This document shows, one piece after another, positions 10,282 to 20,836 of a stretch of 64,000 nucleotides of DNA. The notes below the pieces were generated by a model. That model did not search any database and was not told the DNA's origin. It saw only the letters and a list, made by a program, of their open reading frames with translations. The stretch is from Myxococcales bacterium (lineage in GTDB: Bacteria; Myxococcota_A; Polyangia; Polyangiales; Ga0077539), in the NCBI GenBank assembly GCA_030652255.1, contig JAUSAZ010000209.1:1-64000 (forward strand), read 5' to 3'. A program made the position numbers and the translations under genes. Positions within the stretch are counted from its first letter, which is position 1. Each line of letters begins with the position of its first letter.

Positions 10282-11112
10282 ATGTCGATTGAAGCACTGC
10301 TCGTCCTTGGATGTGGCTTCACCGGGACCGCCGCCGCCGTGTCCGCGTTTGCGGCCGGTCGGCCCGTCGCCGCGACGGTGCGCACCGAGGGCACCTCGCT
10401 GCGCTCGCTGCGCACCATGGGGGTCGACGTCGTGGTGGCGCCCGCGCTCACCGCCGCGCTCGTCGAGCCCATGGCCGACGGCGCCGACGTGCTCGTGACC
10501 TTCCCCCCCGACGGGGTGACCGACGACGCCCTCGCGGCCGTGATGAAGCGCGCTCGCTCGGTGGTGTACCTGTCGAGCACCGGCGTGTACGGCGATCGGG
10601 TGGGGCGCATCGACGAGGACACCCCCACCGACGCGCGCGAGCCCAAGGCCGCGGCGAGGCTGCGGGCGGAGGGCGCCTGGCGCGACGCCGGGGCGACGGT
10701 GCTGCGCGCGGCGGGCATCTACGGCCCGGGGCGGGGGCTGCACCGGCGGCTCATCGAGGGGAGCTACCGGGTTCCGGGCGACGGGTCGCGGGTGGTGTCG
10801 CGGGTGCACGTCGACGACCTCGCCGCGATGGCCCTGGGGTGCCTCGACCGGGGGCTGCGGGGGCAGTGCTTCGTGGCGGCGGACGACGCGCCGGTGCCGC
10901 AGGGCGAGGTGGTGCGGGCGCTCTGCGCGTGGATGGGGCTGCCGCCGCCCGCGTCGGTGGCCCTCACCGACGCCCCGGAGACGCTGCGGCACGACCGGGC
11001 GGTGATCAACGCGCGGGTGAAGGCCGTCACCGGGCTCACGCTGCGCTACCCGAGCTGGCGCGAGGGCTTCGCGCAGTGCCTCACCGCCGAGGGCGTGGCC
11101 TTCACCCGCTGA
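10282..11112 (+). CDS. NAD(P)-binding SDR/epimerase-like protein
   Basis: 276 residues with an N-terminal Rossmann fold. The dinucleotide loop is LVLGCGFTG (residues 7-15). SSTGVYGD (98-105) and RAAGIYGPGRG resemble the atypical extended SDRs of the YeeZ type. The expected activity is NAD(P)-dependent epimerase, dehydratase or reductase; the substrate is unknown. The ATG is preceded by GAGGG. It closes the probable lyase/exporter operon. Confidence 0.8.
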   Translation: MSIEALLVLGCGFTGTAAAVSAFAAGRPVAATVRTEGTSLRSLRTMGVDVVVAPALTAALVEPMADGADVLVTFPPDGVTDDALAAVMKRARSVVYLSSTGVYGDRVGRIDEDTPTDAREPKAAARLRAEGAWRDAGATVLRAAGIYGPGRGLHRRLIEGSYRVPGDGSRVVSRVHVDDLAAMALGCLDRGLRGQCFVAADDAPVPQGEVVRALCAWMGLPPPASVALTDAPETLRHDRAVINARVKAVTGLTLRYPSWREGFAQCLTAEGVAFTR

Positions 11113-11234
11113 CGCCGATCGCGACGGGAACTTGCCGTGCAGGCGGGGGTTTGCTACCGCCGGAAACCAGTCCCGGGCGGCGGCGGAAATGACGATGATC
11201 GTCGGGCGCCTCCGAATCCTCGGACGCGGGTGTC

Positions 11235-11510
11235 ATGGCGAAGCAGATCCATTGTCTGGTGCGAGGTCGGGTGCAGGGCGTGTTCTTCCGCGCGTCGACG
11301 CAGCGGGAGGCAAAGCGCCTCGGGTTGACGGGTTGGGTGAAGAACCTCCCGGAGGGCACGGTCGAGGTCGTCGCCGAAGGGGAAGACGACTCGCTGAAGG
11401 AGTTCGTGGGATGGCTGCAGCGAGGTCCGACGGCGGCGAGGGTCGAGCGGGTAGACTCCCGCTGGCGCGGATACACGGGCGAATGGGGCGATTTCCGTAT
11501 CATCGACTGA
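11235..11510 (+). CDS. acyP: Acylphosphatase
   Basis: 91 residues, the usual length of the family. GRVQGVFFRAST gives the phosphate-binding loop with catalytic Arg19, and GWVKNLPEG gives Asn37, which positions the attacking water. It hydrolyses acyl phosphates such as acetyl phosphate in the cytoplasm. Its last 28 bases overlap the start of the next gene in another frame, suggesting translational coupling. The acetyl-phosphate-forming AckA-PduL fusion is about 50 kb away, so no operon link. Confidence 0.93.
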   Translation: MAKQIHCLVRGRVQGVFFRASTQREAKRLGLTGWVKNLPEGTVEVVAEGEDDSLKEFVGWLQRGPTAARVERVDSRWRGYTGEWGDFRIID

Positions 11511-12922
11511 GCGCGCTGGCCCTCCTGGCCGGGCTCCTCGCGGGCCCGGCGACGGCCTCTGCGCAGCAGCCCCCGGCGCCCGCCGCCGCCGCCGTCGCGG
11601 ATGACTCCGTCGGGCGCAGCGCGGCCGAGCTCGACGCCATGCTCGGGCGCCTCACCGACGGCACCGCGCGCGAGCGCCGCGCCGCCGCCGACGACATCAT
11701 CCGATCGCTGGAGCGCGAGGACATCGCCGTCATCCGGCAGCGCCTGCTGGCGCCGTGGCGCGTCGAGGTCGACCAGGTGCGGCTGAAGATCGTGCGGCTC
11801 ATCCGGGCGGCCACCGACGGCCGCCCCAACGCGGAGTACGACCTGCTGGCGCTGATGATCGCCGCGCCGCGCTCGGCCGACCTCGACGGGGCCATCGAGC
11901 GGGTGGTGCTGGCGCGGGCCCTCGGGACGATGGCCTCCGCCGACGCGGGTCGCGCGCTGGTCGCGCTGTCGACCGCGTACGGGGCGCTCTTCCGGCAGGA
12001 GGTGGGGCGCATCGTGCGCGGCCAGCTCAAGGACTACGTGCTGCCCGCCCTCATCGAGCTGCGCAACCCCTCCGAGATGATGCGGATCTTCATGCGGCAG
12101 ACCCGCGAGGCGCTGCACAAGGTGACGCCCGGCGAGGCGGTGCAGCAGCACGACAACGCGCTCCTGGCGGAGATCCTCCGGGCCTACGGCTCGATCCGCC
12201 AGCCCGACGCGATGCAGGTGGTGGTGAGCTTCGTCAACAGCGACCGCGCGCAGGTGCGCGAGGCGTCGCGCTGGGCCGTGACGCAGTACGGGCGCGAGTC
12301 CATCAACGCGCTGCGCTCGGCCTACGAGATGTACGAGGGCCACGACGCCAACCTGCAGTGGGGCTGGGAGCGCACGGCGCAGGAGCTGTACCTCGCCAAC
12401 GACCGGCGGCGCATGGCGGAGGTCACGCAGCGCCTCGACGCGGGCCTTGCCAGCGGGCGCGGGGGCAACGGCGCGGAGATGCTCGGGCACTTCCGCTGGG
12501 TGCTGGCGCGGCACCCCGACTTCCAGCGGCGCACCGAGATGGTCGAGCCGCTCATGCGCTACGCGCGCGAGCTGGAGTCGGAGAGCGCCGCGCGGGCCGA
12601 GGCGGTCTGGCGGCTCGCGCTGTGGGTCGAGCCCGAGGGGGCGCACGCGCGGGCGATCCGGGCGGCGGTGCTCTTCCTGGAGGCCGAGCAGGCGATGGCG
12701 CGGGGCGTGGCCGACCCGGAGCTGTACGACGCCGTGCTGCGGGTCGACCCGGGGCACGCGCGGGCGCGGGCGCAGCGCTCGGTGGTGGCGCAGGACGAGG
12801 TGCTCCGGGCGCGGCGGCACCGGCGCACGCTGGGCGCGCTGGGCCTCCTGGGCGTGGCGCTCGGCACGCTGTGGCTGCTGGTGCGGCGGCCGCCGAGGCG
12901 CGTGTCGAAGGCCGCGGCCTGA
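11483..12922 (+). CDS. Secreted HEAT-repeat protein with C-terminal membrane anchor
   Basis: 479 residues. The ATG lies inside the acylphosphatase gene and gives a clean signal peptide (LSALALLAGLLAGPATASAQ). The body is all helical HEAT-type hairpins, for example QVREASRWAVTQYG and AEAVWRLALWVEPEG. Near the C-terminus TLGALGLLGVALGTLWLLV is a single membrane helix followed by basic residues, so the repeat domain is probably periplasmic and tethered to the inner membrane. Function unknown. Confidence 0.75.
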   Translation: MGRFPYHRLSALALLAGLLAGPATASAQQPPAPAAAAVADDSVGRSAAELDAMLGRLTDGTARERRAAADDIIRSLEREDIAVIRQRLLAPWRVEVDQVRLKIVRLIRAATDGRPNAEYDLLALMIAAPRSADLDGAIERVVLARALGTMASADAGRALVALSTAYGALFRQEVGRIVRGQLKDYVLPALIELRNPSEMMRIFMRQTREALHKVTPGEAVQQHDNALLAEILRAYGSIRQPDAMQVVVSFVNSDRAQVREASRWAVTQYGRESINALRSAYEMYEGHDANLQWGWERTAQELYLANDRRRMAEVTQRLDAGLASGRGGNGAEMLGHFRWVLARHPDFQRRTEMVEPLMRYARELESESAARAEAVWRLALWVEPEGAHARAIRAAVLFLEAEQAMARGVADPELYDAVLRVDPGHARARAQRSVVAQDEVLRARRHRRTLGALGLLGVALGTLWLLVRRPPRRVSKAAA

Positions 12923-12926
12923 TAGT
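12921..12926 (+). promoter_or_regulatory. GATAGT box upstream of lipoprotein start
   Basis: GATAGT overlaps the stop codon of the HEAT gene and lies 12 bases before the preferred ATG at 12939. Its spacing matches the other GATAGC-like boxes in this window. Possible -10 element of a short-leader transcript. Confidence 0.35.
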
Positions 12927-12938
12927 CTCATGGCCATC

Positions 12939-13709
12939 ATGAAGTGGCAGCTCGGGTTGATGGGGGCGATGGCCTGGGCGCTCGACGCGTGCACGACCGA
13001 CCCGGCCATCGAGGACGGGCAGCGGGCCGCCGAGGCCGCGGCGATGGCGTCGGAGATCGTCGGGCTCGCGCAGGCCTTCGCGGCCCCGCTCGGCACCTCG
13101 AGCGACAACGTGATGGCGGCCGAGCGCGCCGCGGCGGTGGCGCAGGCGGCCTTCACGCCCACCGGGTGCACGCGCATCCAGCGCCGGGACAACGCCCTGC
13201 GCGTGACCTTCCTCAGCGAGTGCAACGGGCCCTACGGGATGCGCATCCTCGACGGCACCCTCGACGCCACGGTGTCGCTGCGGGGCTCGCAGGTGGAGGT
13301 CGCCTTCGCGGGCGAGCTGCGCACGCGGCACTCGACGCTGCGGCCGGCGCTCAACGTGACGCTCTCGCCCCTGCCGGGGTCGTTCCAGGCCGACTACGCG
13401 GGCAACTTCACCGGGGTGGGGGCGCGGGGCACCGCGGTGACCTTCGACGGGCGCGGCGCGGCCACCCTCGAGGCCGACTGCGTGCAGCTCAACGGCAACG
13501 CCGCGGTCACCGCGGGCGCCGGGCCGTGGACGATGCTCATCGCCTCCTACAGCCGCTGCGCGGGCGGGTGCCCGATGAGCGGCGGCAACCTCATCCTCAA
13601 CCGCCCGGAGGGCACCCAGACCCGGGTCGAGCTCACCGGCGGGGTGAACGTCTCGGTCACCGCCGCGACGGGCCTCGCGGAGACCACCACCGTGCCCTGC
13701 GGCGGGTGA
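12939..13709 (+). CDS. Lipoprotein of unknown function
   Basis: 256 residues beginning MKWQLGLMGAMAWALDAC, a lipoprotein signal with Cys18. An ATG three codons earlier (12930) is also possible, but it falls only three bases after the GATAGT box. The mature part is beta-rich with paired cysteines (TGCTRI, SECNG, ADCVQL, RCAGGC) and no recognisable domain. It probably sits in the outer membrane or periplasm. Confidence 0.65.
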   Translation: MKWQLGLMGAMAWALDACTTDPAIEDGQRAAEAAAMASEIVGLAQAFAAPLGTSSDNVMAAERAAAVAQAAFTPTGCTRIQRRDNALRVTFLSECNGPYGMRILDGTLDATVSLRGSQVEVAFAGELRTRHSTLRPALNVTLSPLPGSFQADYAGNFTGVGARGTAVTFDGRGAATLEADCVQLNGNAAVTAGAGPWTMLIASYSRCAGGCPMSGGNLILNRPEGTQTRVELTGGVNVSVTAATGLAETTTVPCGG

Positions 13710-13754
13710 CGCGGCGCGGCGGCGCGATCGTTACCGACGAGCCGCAGTTCCTGT

Positions 13755-13760
13755 GATACC
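13755..13760 (+). promoter_or_regulatory. GATACC box upstream of glutamate dehydrogenase
   Basis: GATACC ends 10 bases before the ATG at 13771, where no Shine-Dalgarno is present. Candidate -10 element. Confidence 0.3.
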
Positions 13761-13770
13761 CCGTCGGGCC

Positions 13771-16665
13771 ATGAGCTCGGATCTCACGTCGCTTCGTGCC
13801 GAAATCATCCAATCGCTGGAGCGCACGCTCGACGCGGTGCTGCCATGGTTCGTCTCGCAGATGCCCGCGGCGTACTTCGCCGACACGCCCGACAACGAGC
13901 GACTGGCGCACATCCGCGCCATCCTCGCGGCGCGCGCCTCGGGCATCGCCCCGCGCATCACCCTGCACTCCGAAGACCGCGCCCGCTGGACCTTCCTCAT
14001 GGACGGCGACCGGCCGGGCCTGCTGAAGGAGATCCTCGACCAGCTCCCCGCCGAGGCCCCGCTGCGGCAGGTGAAGGTGCACACCAGCGCCGACGGCCAG
14101 CTGGCCATCGACACCATCGTCCTCGGCGACGTGCCCCGCTTCGACCCCGCCGAGCCCGCGCAGCAGGCCCGCCTCGACGCCATCCTCGCGCTCGTCGGTC
14201 GCGCGGGCGGCGAGGCCGAGCGGGTGCGCACCTTCCTCCTGCGCTCCTCCGCGGACTTCGTGCGCTCGGCCACCGCCCTGCGCGCGGTGCGCTGCGCCGA
14301 CCGCTACGAGGCCGTGTGCGGCACCGAGGACACCCTGGTGCAGCTCGAGCCCGAGGCCGACCCGACGCTCTCGCGGGTGGTCATCACCGTGGGCAACGCC
14401 ACGCCGCGGAAGATGTTCGAGCGCTGCGCCGACCTCCTCGGCAGCCACGGGGTGAACATCCACCGGGCCTTCGTCGACGTGGTCGAAGACCCGGGGCACG
14501 GCTACGTCACGCTCTTCAGCTACCTCGTGCGCGGCCCCGACGGGCGCGCCCTCGACGCCGACGGGATGGTCTGGCGCGCGCTCGCCCCGTCGCTCGCCCG
14601 CGGCAAGTGGATCAGCGACGCGGCCCTCTCGCTCAGCCACAACAACCCCGCCCTCGGGCTCGAGCGCGCGGAGGTGATCGTGGCGCTCTCCAGCCTCGCG
14701 CACCAGCGGCTCACCCGCGACAACCCGGTGTCCTTCGCGCGCGACCGGGTGCTCGCCCTCGCGGTGCGCCACCTCGCGCTGAGCGCCGCGGTCGCCGACC
14801 TCCTGCACGACCGCTTCAACCCCGTGAGCGGGATGTCCGACGACACCTACGCCCTGCGCTCGTCGGCGCTGCGCGACCAGATCGAGCACGACGTCGACGG
14901 CGACGACGCCCGCCGGGTGCTCAAGACCCTGCTCGAGGCCGTCGGGGCCACGCTGCGCACCAACCTCCACCTCGAGAAGCGCTACGGCCTCGCGCTGCGG
15001 CTCGACGGCTCCTTCATCCCGCGCGGCGACGAGCGGCCCTTCGGCGTGTACTTCGTGCACGGCCAGGGGTGGGACGGCTTCCACCTGCGCTTCCGCGACA
15101 TCGCCCGCGGCGGCGTGCGGGTGGTGCGCCCGCGCGGCCCCGACCAGCTCGCGGCGGAGTCCGACCGGCTCTACGACGAGGTGTACGGCCTCGCGCAGGC
15201 GCAGCAGCTCAAGAACAAGGACATCCCCGAAGGCGGCGCCAAGGCCGTGATCGTGGCGTCGCAGGACGTGCCCCTCACGCGCTCCATCAAGGGCTTCATC
15301 GACGGCCTGCTCGACCTGATGGTGGGCGACGAGCGGCACCCGCTGGTCGACCGCCTCGGGCGGCAGGAGACGCTCTACCTGGGCCCCGACGAGAACATCG
15401 CGCCGGAGCACATCGAGTGGATCGTCGACCGCGCGCGGCGCCGCGGGCACAAGCTGGCCGCGGCCTTCATGAGCTCCAAGCCCGGCGCGGGCATCAACCA
15501 CAAGGAGTACGGCGTGACCTCCGAAGGGGTCGCGGTCTTCCTGGAGGTGGCGCTGCGGGCCGTGGGCATCAACCCCCACGCGCAGCCCTTCACGGTGAAG
15601 CTCACCGGCGGCCCGGACGGCGACGTCGGGGGCAACATGCTGAAGATCCTGCACCGCGACTACGGCGAGCGGGCGCGGGTGGTGGGCATCGCCGACGGCT
15701 CCGGGGCGCTCGAAGACCCCGACGGAATCGACCACGCCGAGCTGCTGCGGCTGGTCGAGGCCTCCGAGCCCGTGGGCGCCTTCGACCTGGCGAAGCTGTC
15801 CCCGCGGGGGCGGCTCACGCGCGTCGAGGCGCCGGACGGCGTGCGCATGCGCAACACGCTGCACAACCGCGTGGTGGCCGACGCCTTCGTGCCGGCGGGC
15901 GGCCGGCCGCAGACGCTCAACAGCCACAACTGGCAGGAGCACCTGCTGCCCGACGGCACGCCGTCGAGCCGGGTGATCGTGGAGGGGGCCAACCTCTTCC
16001 TGACCCCGGAGGCGCGCAGGGCGCTGGGCGAGCGGGGGGTGCTGGTGCTGAAGGACAGTAGCGCCAACAAGTGCGGGGTGATCTGCTCGAGCTTCGAGAT
16101 CGCCGCGGCGCACCTGCTGTCGGAGGAGGAGTTCCTCGCGCACAAGAAGACCTTCGTGGCGGAGGTGCTGGTGCGCCTGCGCGAGCTGGCGCGGCGCGAG
16201 GCCGAGCTGCTCTTCCGCGAGCGGAGCCACCACCCCGGAGTTCTGCTCCCCGAGCTGTCGGTGCGGCTGTCCAAGGCGATGAACCGCGCGGCCGACGCCA
16301 TCGCGGTGTACGTCGAGGGCATCGACGCGGCCGACCACGCCCTGGGCGACGCGCTGGTGCGGGAGCACCTGCCGCCGACGCTGCGCACCCTCGGCGAGGC
16401 CCGGCTGGGCGATCGGATGCCGGTGGCGTACTGGCGCTCCATCGTGGCCAAGAGCCTCGCGGCGCGGATCGTGTACCGCGAGGGCCTCGACTGGCTCGAC
16501 CCGCTGCCGGACGGGGCGATCGGGCCGATGGCCTTCCGGTGGCTGCGGGCCGAGAACGCGGCGCGGGCGCTGGCGGCGACGATCCGCGGCGGCGCGGACT
16601 TCGACCGGGAGATGGTGGCCGCGGTGGTCGAGCGCGCGGGCGCCCGGTTGACCGTGGAGGGGTGA
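13771..16665 (+). CDS. Large NAD-specific glutamate dehydrogenase
   Basis: 964 residues, far longer than hexameric GdhA (about 450) and in the range of the large NAD-dependent enzymes of about 115 kDa. The first 400 residues include an ACT-like segment (RARWTFLMDGDRPGLLKEIL). The catalytic part has DIARGGVRVV, PEGGAKAVIVAS with the expected active-site Lys, and MSSKPGAGINHKEYGVTSEG. TGGPDGDVGGNML forms part of the NAD-binding domain. It deaminates glutamate to 2-oxoglutarate for amino-acid catabolism, which suits an organism living on protein. An in-frame GTG at 13753 would add six residues. Confidence 0.9.
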   Translation: MSSDLTSLRAEIIQSLERTLDAVLPWFVSQMPAAYFADTPDNERLAHIRAILAARASGIAPRITLHSEDRARWTFLMDGDRPGLLKEILDQLPAEAPLRQVKVHTSADGQLAIDTIVLGDVPRFDPAEPAQQARLDAILALVGRAGGEAERVRTFLLRSSADFVRSATALRAVRCADRYEAVCGTEDTLVQLEPEADPTLSRVVITVGNATPRKMFERCADLLGSHGVNIHRAFVDVVEDPGHGYVTLFSYLVRGPDGRALDADGMVWRALAPSLARGKWISDAALSLSHNNPALGLERAEVIVALSSLAHQRLTRDNPVSFARDRVLALAVRHLALSAAVADLLHDRFNPVSGMSDDTYALRSSALRDQIEHDVDGDDARRVLKTLLEAVGATLRTNLHLEKRYGLALRLDGSFIPRGDERPFGVYFVHGQGWDGFHLRFRDIARGGVRVVRPRGPDQLAAESDRLYDEVYGLAQAQQLKNKDIPEGGAKAVIVASQDVPLTRSIKGFIDGLLDLMVGDERHPLVDRLGRQETLYLGPDENIAPEHIEWIVDRARRRGHKLAAAFMSSKPGAGINHKEYGVTSEGVAVFLEVALRAVGINPHAQPFTVKLTGGPDGDVGGNMLKILHRDYGERARVVGIADGSGALEDPDGIDHAELLRLVEASEPVGAFDLAKLSPRGRLTRVEAPDGVRMRNTLHNRVVADAFVPAGGRPQTLNSHNWQEHLLPDGTPSSRVIVEGANLFLTPEARRALGERGVLVLKDSSANKCGVICSSFEIAAAHLLSEEEFLAHKKTFVAEVLVRLRELARREAELLFRERSHHPGVLLPELSVRLSKAMNRAADAIAVYVEGIDAADHALGDALVREHLPPTLRTLGEARLGDRMPVAYWRSIVAKSLAARIVYREGLDWLDPLPDGAIGPMAFRWLRAENAARALAATIRGGADFDREMVAAVVERAGARLTVEG

Positions 16666-16689
16666 GCGAGCGGGCGGGGGATGACGGCG

Positions 16690-16710
16690 GCGCCGAGGGT
16701 TGCTCGGCGC
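16690..16710. terminator. Bidirectional hairpin between convergent genes
   Basis: Perfect 8-bp stem GCGCCGAG/CTCGGCGC with a 5-base loop in the 53-base gap between the convergent glutamate dehydrogenase and sigma-54 activator genes. No U-tract on either side. Confidence 0.5.
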
Positions 16711-16718
16711 GGGCTGCG

Positions 16719-18107
<1,389 letters not shown>

Positions 18108-18260
18108 CCGAGCCTCCCTCGCGCGGACTGCGCGCACCAGTGGGAGATGTGGACTCCACCCGCGAACCACCTGCCGTGCTGTGCTTCGCCTGGGCCCACG
18201 GACTCTCTCCTTGATGAGGAAGTGCATGTCCCTGCTAGAGCCCACACGGCGGTACGGCAA

Positions 18261-18278
18261 GGCCCCGCGGAGGGGGCC
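18261..18278 (-). terminator. GGCCCC/GGGGCC hairpin downstream of CBS gene
   Basis: A 6-bp GC stem with a 6-base loop lies about 40 bases beyond the stop of the CBS protein gene on its strand. Only a weak TT follows. Confidence 0.3.
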
Positions 18279-18318
18279 GAGCCTCCCTACGCGCGGCCTC
18301 GACGCGTCGCCGACGGCC

Positions 18319-19161
18319 TCAGCGGAGCTGCGACCAGAAGTTGCGCTCCGAGGAGATCTCCTCGAAGGCGCCCTGGAGCTGCTCGTCGACGTCGGCCTCG
18401 CGGGCGAGGTCGGCCATCGAGATGATCCCGACGAGGCGGTCGTCCTTGGCCACCACGGGGACGCGCCGCACCTGATGCTCGCCCATGATCTGGAGCACCT
18501 CGTGGAGGGAGTCGCGCTCGGTCACGCACTCCACGTCGACGGACATCACGTCGCTCGCCTTGACCGTCTTCGGATCGGTTCCGGCGACCACCATGCGACA
18601 CACGATGTCCCGGTCGGTGACCACGCCCACCAGCTTGCCGCCGTCGACCACGGGGATGATCCCCGCGTCCTCGTCGACCATGAGCTGCGCGATCTGCGTC
18701 ACCGGGTCGCCTGGGCGCACCGACTTGGGGTTGCGCGTCATCACGTCGCGCGCCGTCTGCGGGCTATGCCGCCAGCGGCGGCGACCACCCTGCGTGGCGC
18801 CGAGGCTACGCGCCTCCTGGTCTCCGCGGTCGTAGTCGCCCCGCGCGATCTCCGACCCGCCCTGGCCCCCGCCCTGGTCGCGGCCCATCGAGCCGTTCTC
18901 TTCGTCCCGGGCGCGCGGGTGCCCCCTCCCGTTGCCCTCGGTCGGCTGGGCGCTGTTTCCGTTGCCCTGGGCGCGCTGGCGGTCGTCGCGGTCCGCCCTG
19001 GCCGACGGCGCCTGCACCGCCCGCGCGCCGTCCGCGTCGACGCGCTCGCTGACGTCGCGACCCCGCGCCGTGCTCGCGCCCTGCTGCTCCAGCCGCTGCT
19101 GCTGCTGCGTGCCGTTCGTCTCGTTGGCGCGCAGCTCCTCGTTCCGTACTTGCCTGCCCAT
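18319..19161 (-). CDS. CBS-domain pair protein with disordered N-terminus
   Basis: 280 residues. The first 130 are hydrophilic, rich in Gln, Arg, Gly and Asp, and probably disordered. Residues 135-190 and 202-257 are two CBS motifs (DVMTRNPKSV...IIPVVDGGKLVGVVTDRD and DVMSVDVECV...RVPVVAKDDRLVGIIS), which together normally bind an adenine nucleotide. There is no attached enzyme domain, so it is likely a stand-alone energy-sensing or regulatory protein. The ATG has GGAGGAG upstream. The low-complexity gene ends 108 bases upstream on the same strand, and both have Gly/Gln/Arg-rich disordered segments, suggesting a functional pair. Confidence 0.85.
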   Translation of the reverse strand: MGRQVRNEELRANETNGTQQQQRLEQQGASTARGRDVSERVDADGARAVQAPSARADRDDRQRAQGNGNSAQPTEGNGRGHPRARDEENGSMGRDQGGGQGGSEIARGDYDRGDQEARSLGATQGGRRRWRHSPQTARDVMTRNPKSVRPGDPVTQIAQLMVDEDAGIIPVVDGGKLVGVVTDRDIVCRMVVAGTDPKTVKASDVMSVDVECVTERDSLHEVLQIMGEHQVRRVPVVAKDDRLVGIISMADLAREADVDEQLQGAFEEISSERNFWSQLR

Positions 19162-19269
19162 GCGATCTCCTCCGGCTTGCTCTTCGTTGTGGGTTGGGAC
19201 GCGCCGATGCCGGGGCTCCGGGTCGGGAGCGATCCCCGGCCCGGCGCCTCGGCGCTCGACTGCGTGTGA

Positions 19270-20418
19270 CTAGTTGCGGGTGTTCCAGCGGTCGTCCTCG
19301 TCGCGGCGGGACTGGGCGCCGAAGCTCCCCTCGTTGCCGCGCCCCTGGTCCCAGTTGCCCTGGAGCGACCGCTGGTTGCGATCGTCGCCGCGTTGCGACG
19401 ACTCGCGGCCGTAGCCGCTGCCCTCGTTGCGCTGCGAGCCCTGGCCCCACTGCTGCTGCCCGCGGCCGTAGCCGCTCTCCTCGTTGCGCTGCGAGCCCTG
19501 GCCGTAGCTGCCCTGGCCGTAGCTGCCCTGGCCGTAGTTGCTCTGGCCGTAGTTGCTCTGGCCGTAGCTGCCCTGGCTCGCCTGCTGCCCGCGGCCGTAG
19601 CCGCTCTCCTCGTTGCGCTGCGAGCCCTGGCCGTAGTTCCCGTGGCCCCACTGCTGCCCGCGGCCATAGCCGCTCTCCTCGTTGCGCTGCGAGCCCTGGC
19701 TGTACCCCCCTTGGCCCCCCTGTTGTCCGTAGCGCCCATCGCCGCACTGATCGCGGTCGTGCCCGCGGTCCTCGTTGCGCGACTGGCCATACCCGCCCTC
19801 ACCCCGGAACGACTGCCCTCGCTCGTGATGCTGGCCGCCGAACCCGCCCTGCTGCCCGAAGTGGCCGCGCTGCTCGCGGTCGTGGCCGGCGCCGTAGCCG
19901 CCCTCGCTGACCCGCTCGTTGTTGTCCTCGTAGGTGCGCGAGCCGCGGCCGTAGCTCTCGTCCATGCGCTGGCCGCCGTACCCGGCGTCCTGGCCGCGCC
20001 CCTGCTGACCCTGCAGACCGCGCTGACCCTGCGGACCCTGCGGGCTGCTCCGCCAGCGGTCGCGGTCGTCGTCGTTGCGGCCCATGCTCTCGCGGTCGTA
20101 CCCCTGGTCCCATCCCGGCTTGTTCATCGTTCGCGCTCCTTCGCTGACGTTGCTGCTGTGGCGCTGCGCGCCTCCCTGGAAGGCACCGGCCCCCGACCCG
20201 CCCAGCTCGCGCTCGGCGATGCCCCCGGGGCTCGTGTCGACGCCGCGAGTCGAGCGCTGGCCCTCCTCGCGGCGCTTCTTCTGTCGGTCGGTCGCTTGAT
20301 TGAAGAAGCCGGTCGACGACGCGCTCGCGCCCGCCGCCTGCGACCCCTGAGCGCCGGGCGCGCGTCCCTGCTCGCCCGCCGACCCCTCTTCTTTCTTCGT
20401 CTGATCCCGGTTGTCCAT
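19270..20418 (-). CDS. Tyr/Gly/Gln-rich repetitive low-complexity protein
   Basis: 382 residues with no recognisable fold. The first 100 are charged and polar. The rest is Gly, Gln, Arg, Ser and Tyr-rich, with four copies of GSQRNEExGYGR and a run of NYGQ/SYGQ pentapeptides. This composition resembles prion-like or condensate-forming domains. The ATG at 20418 has GGAG 6 bases upstream; another ATG is at 20430. A further in-frame ATG at 20127 has its own good GAAGGAG site, so a shorter 285-residue product (MNKPGWDQG...) is possible. Coding is supported by the codon-phased repeats. Confidence 0.7.
   Translation of the reverse strand: MDNRDQTKKEEGSAGEQGRAPGAQGSQAAGASASSTGFFNQATDRQKKRREEGQRSTRGVDTSPGGIAERELGGSGAGAFQGGAQRHSSNVSEGARTMNKPGWDQGYDRESMGRNDDDRDRWRSSPQGPQGQRGLQGQQGRGQDAGYGGQRMDESYGRGSRTYEDNNERVSEGGYGAGHDREQRGHFGQQGGFGGQHHERGQSFRGEGGYGQSRNEDRGHDRDQCGDGRYGQQGGQGGYSQGSQRNEESGYGRGQQWGHGNYGQGSQRNEESGYGRGQQASQGSYGQSNYGQSNYGQGSYGQGSYGQGSQRNEESGYGRGQQQWGQGSQRNEGSGYGRESSQRGDDRNQRSLQGNWDQGRGNEGSFGAQSRRDEDDRWNTRN
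19418..19700 (-). repeat. Imperfect coding repeats in low-complexity gene
   Basis: The unit ccgtagccgctctcctcgtt with its flanks recurs four times with small changes, encoding GSQRNEESGYGR. Between copies are five 15-base units (ctggccgtagctgcc type, about 19502-19571) encoding SYGQG/NYGQS. This DNA is prone to expansion and contraction. Confidence 0.75.
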
Positions 20419-20836
20419 TGATCGCTCCATTGACCTGATTGGGGGTCCGCGCGCGGACCCATGCGCCCACCAGACCCCCCGCCTGGTGGGCTGAGCATCG
20501 CCGTCCAGCGAACCCCGGACGGATCCTCACCCGCCCACGGGAATCGAAGGGGATCAGAAGCGCGCCGACCACTTTGGAAGTTCCATGCCCGCACCGCGTG
20601 GACGGTCGAGAACCCGAAGACCAGCCCCCGCAAGCACCCCCGGAGCTCTGTAGAACGTTGTCTCAACTGTGGCGAACACGGGTGAGCGCGTGCTGCACCG
20701 CCGGCGACGGGGCCCTGCGGGGTCGTTGAAACTCCGTCCGCGCGTGTCAGCCTGTGGTCCTCGTCACCGGACTCGTCGGACCCCCGATCGCCCATCACCG
20801 GGCCCGGGTGTCCCCATCCAACGGAGACCTCACCCA
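20419..20836. other. Divergent intergenic region with two hairpins
   Basis: 418 bases between the low-complexity gene and the small secreted protein gene. It holds the palindrome at 20443-20460 and the stem-loop at 20466-20490. No coding evidence. Confidence 0.5.
20443..20490. promoter_or_regulatory. 18-bp palindrome plus adjacent stem-loop
   Basis: GGGTCCGCGCGCGGACCC (20443-20460) is a perfect palindrome starting 25 bases upstream of the low-complexity gene. Next to it CCCACCAG (20466-20473) pairs with CTGGTGGG (20483-20490). They could be an operator, or a folded leader near the ribosome-binding region. Confidence 0.4.

Noticed and set aside
19393..20421. 342-codon plus-strand frame, highly hydrophobic
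   Set aside because: Antisense to the Gly/Gln/Tyr-rich gene; the Ala/Leu/Val runs arise from complements of repetitive codons. No start signal.
20577..20600. Possible sigma-54 promoter (GGGCATGGAACTTCCA on minus strand)
   Set aside because: The -12 element lacks the required TTGC, and the -24 lacks TGGCAC.
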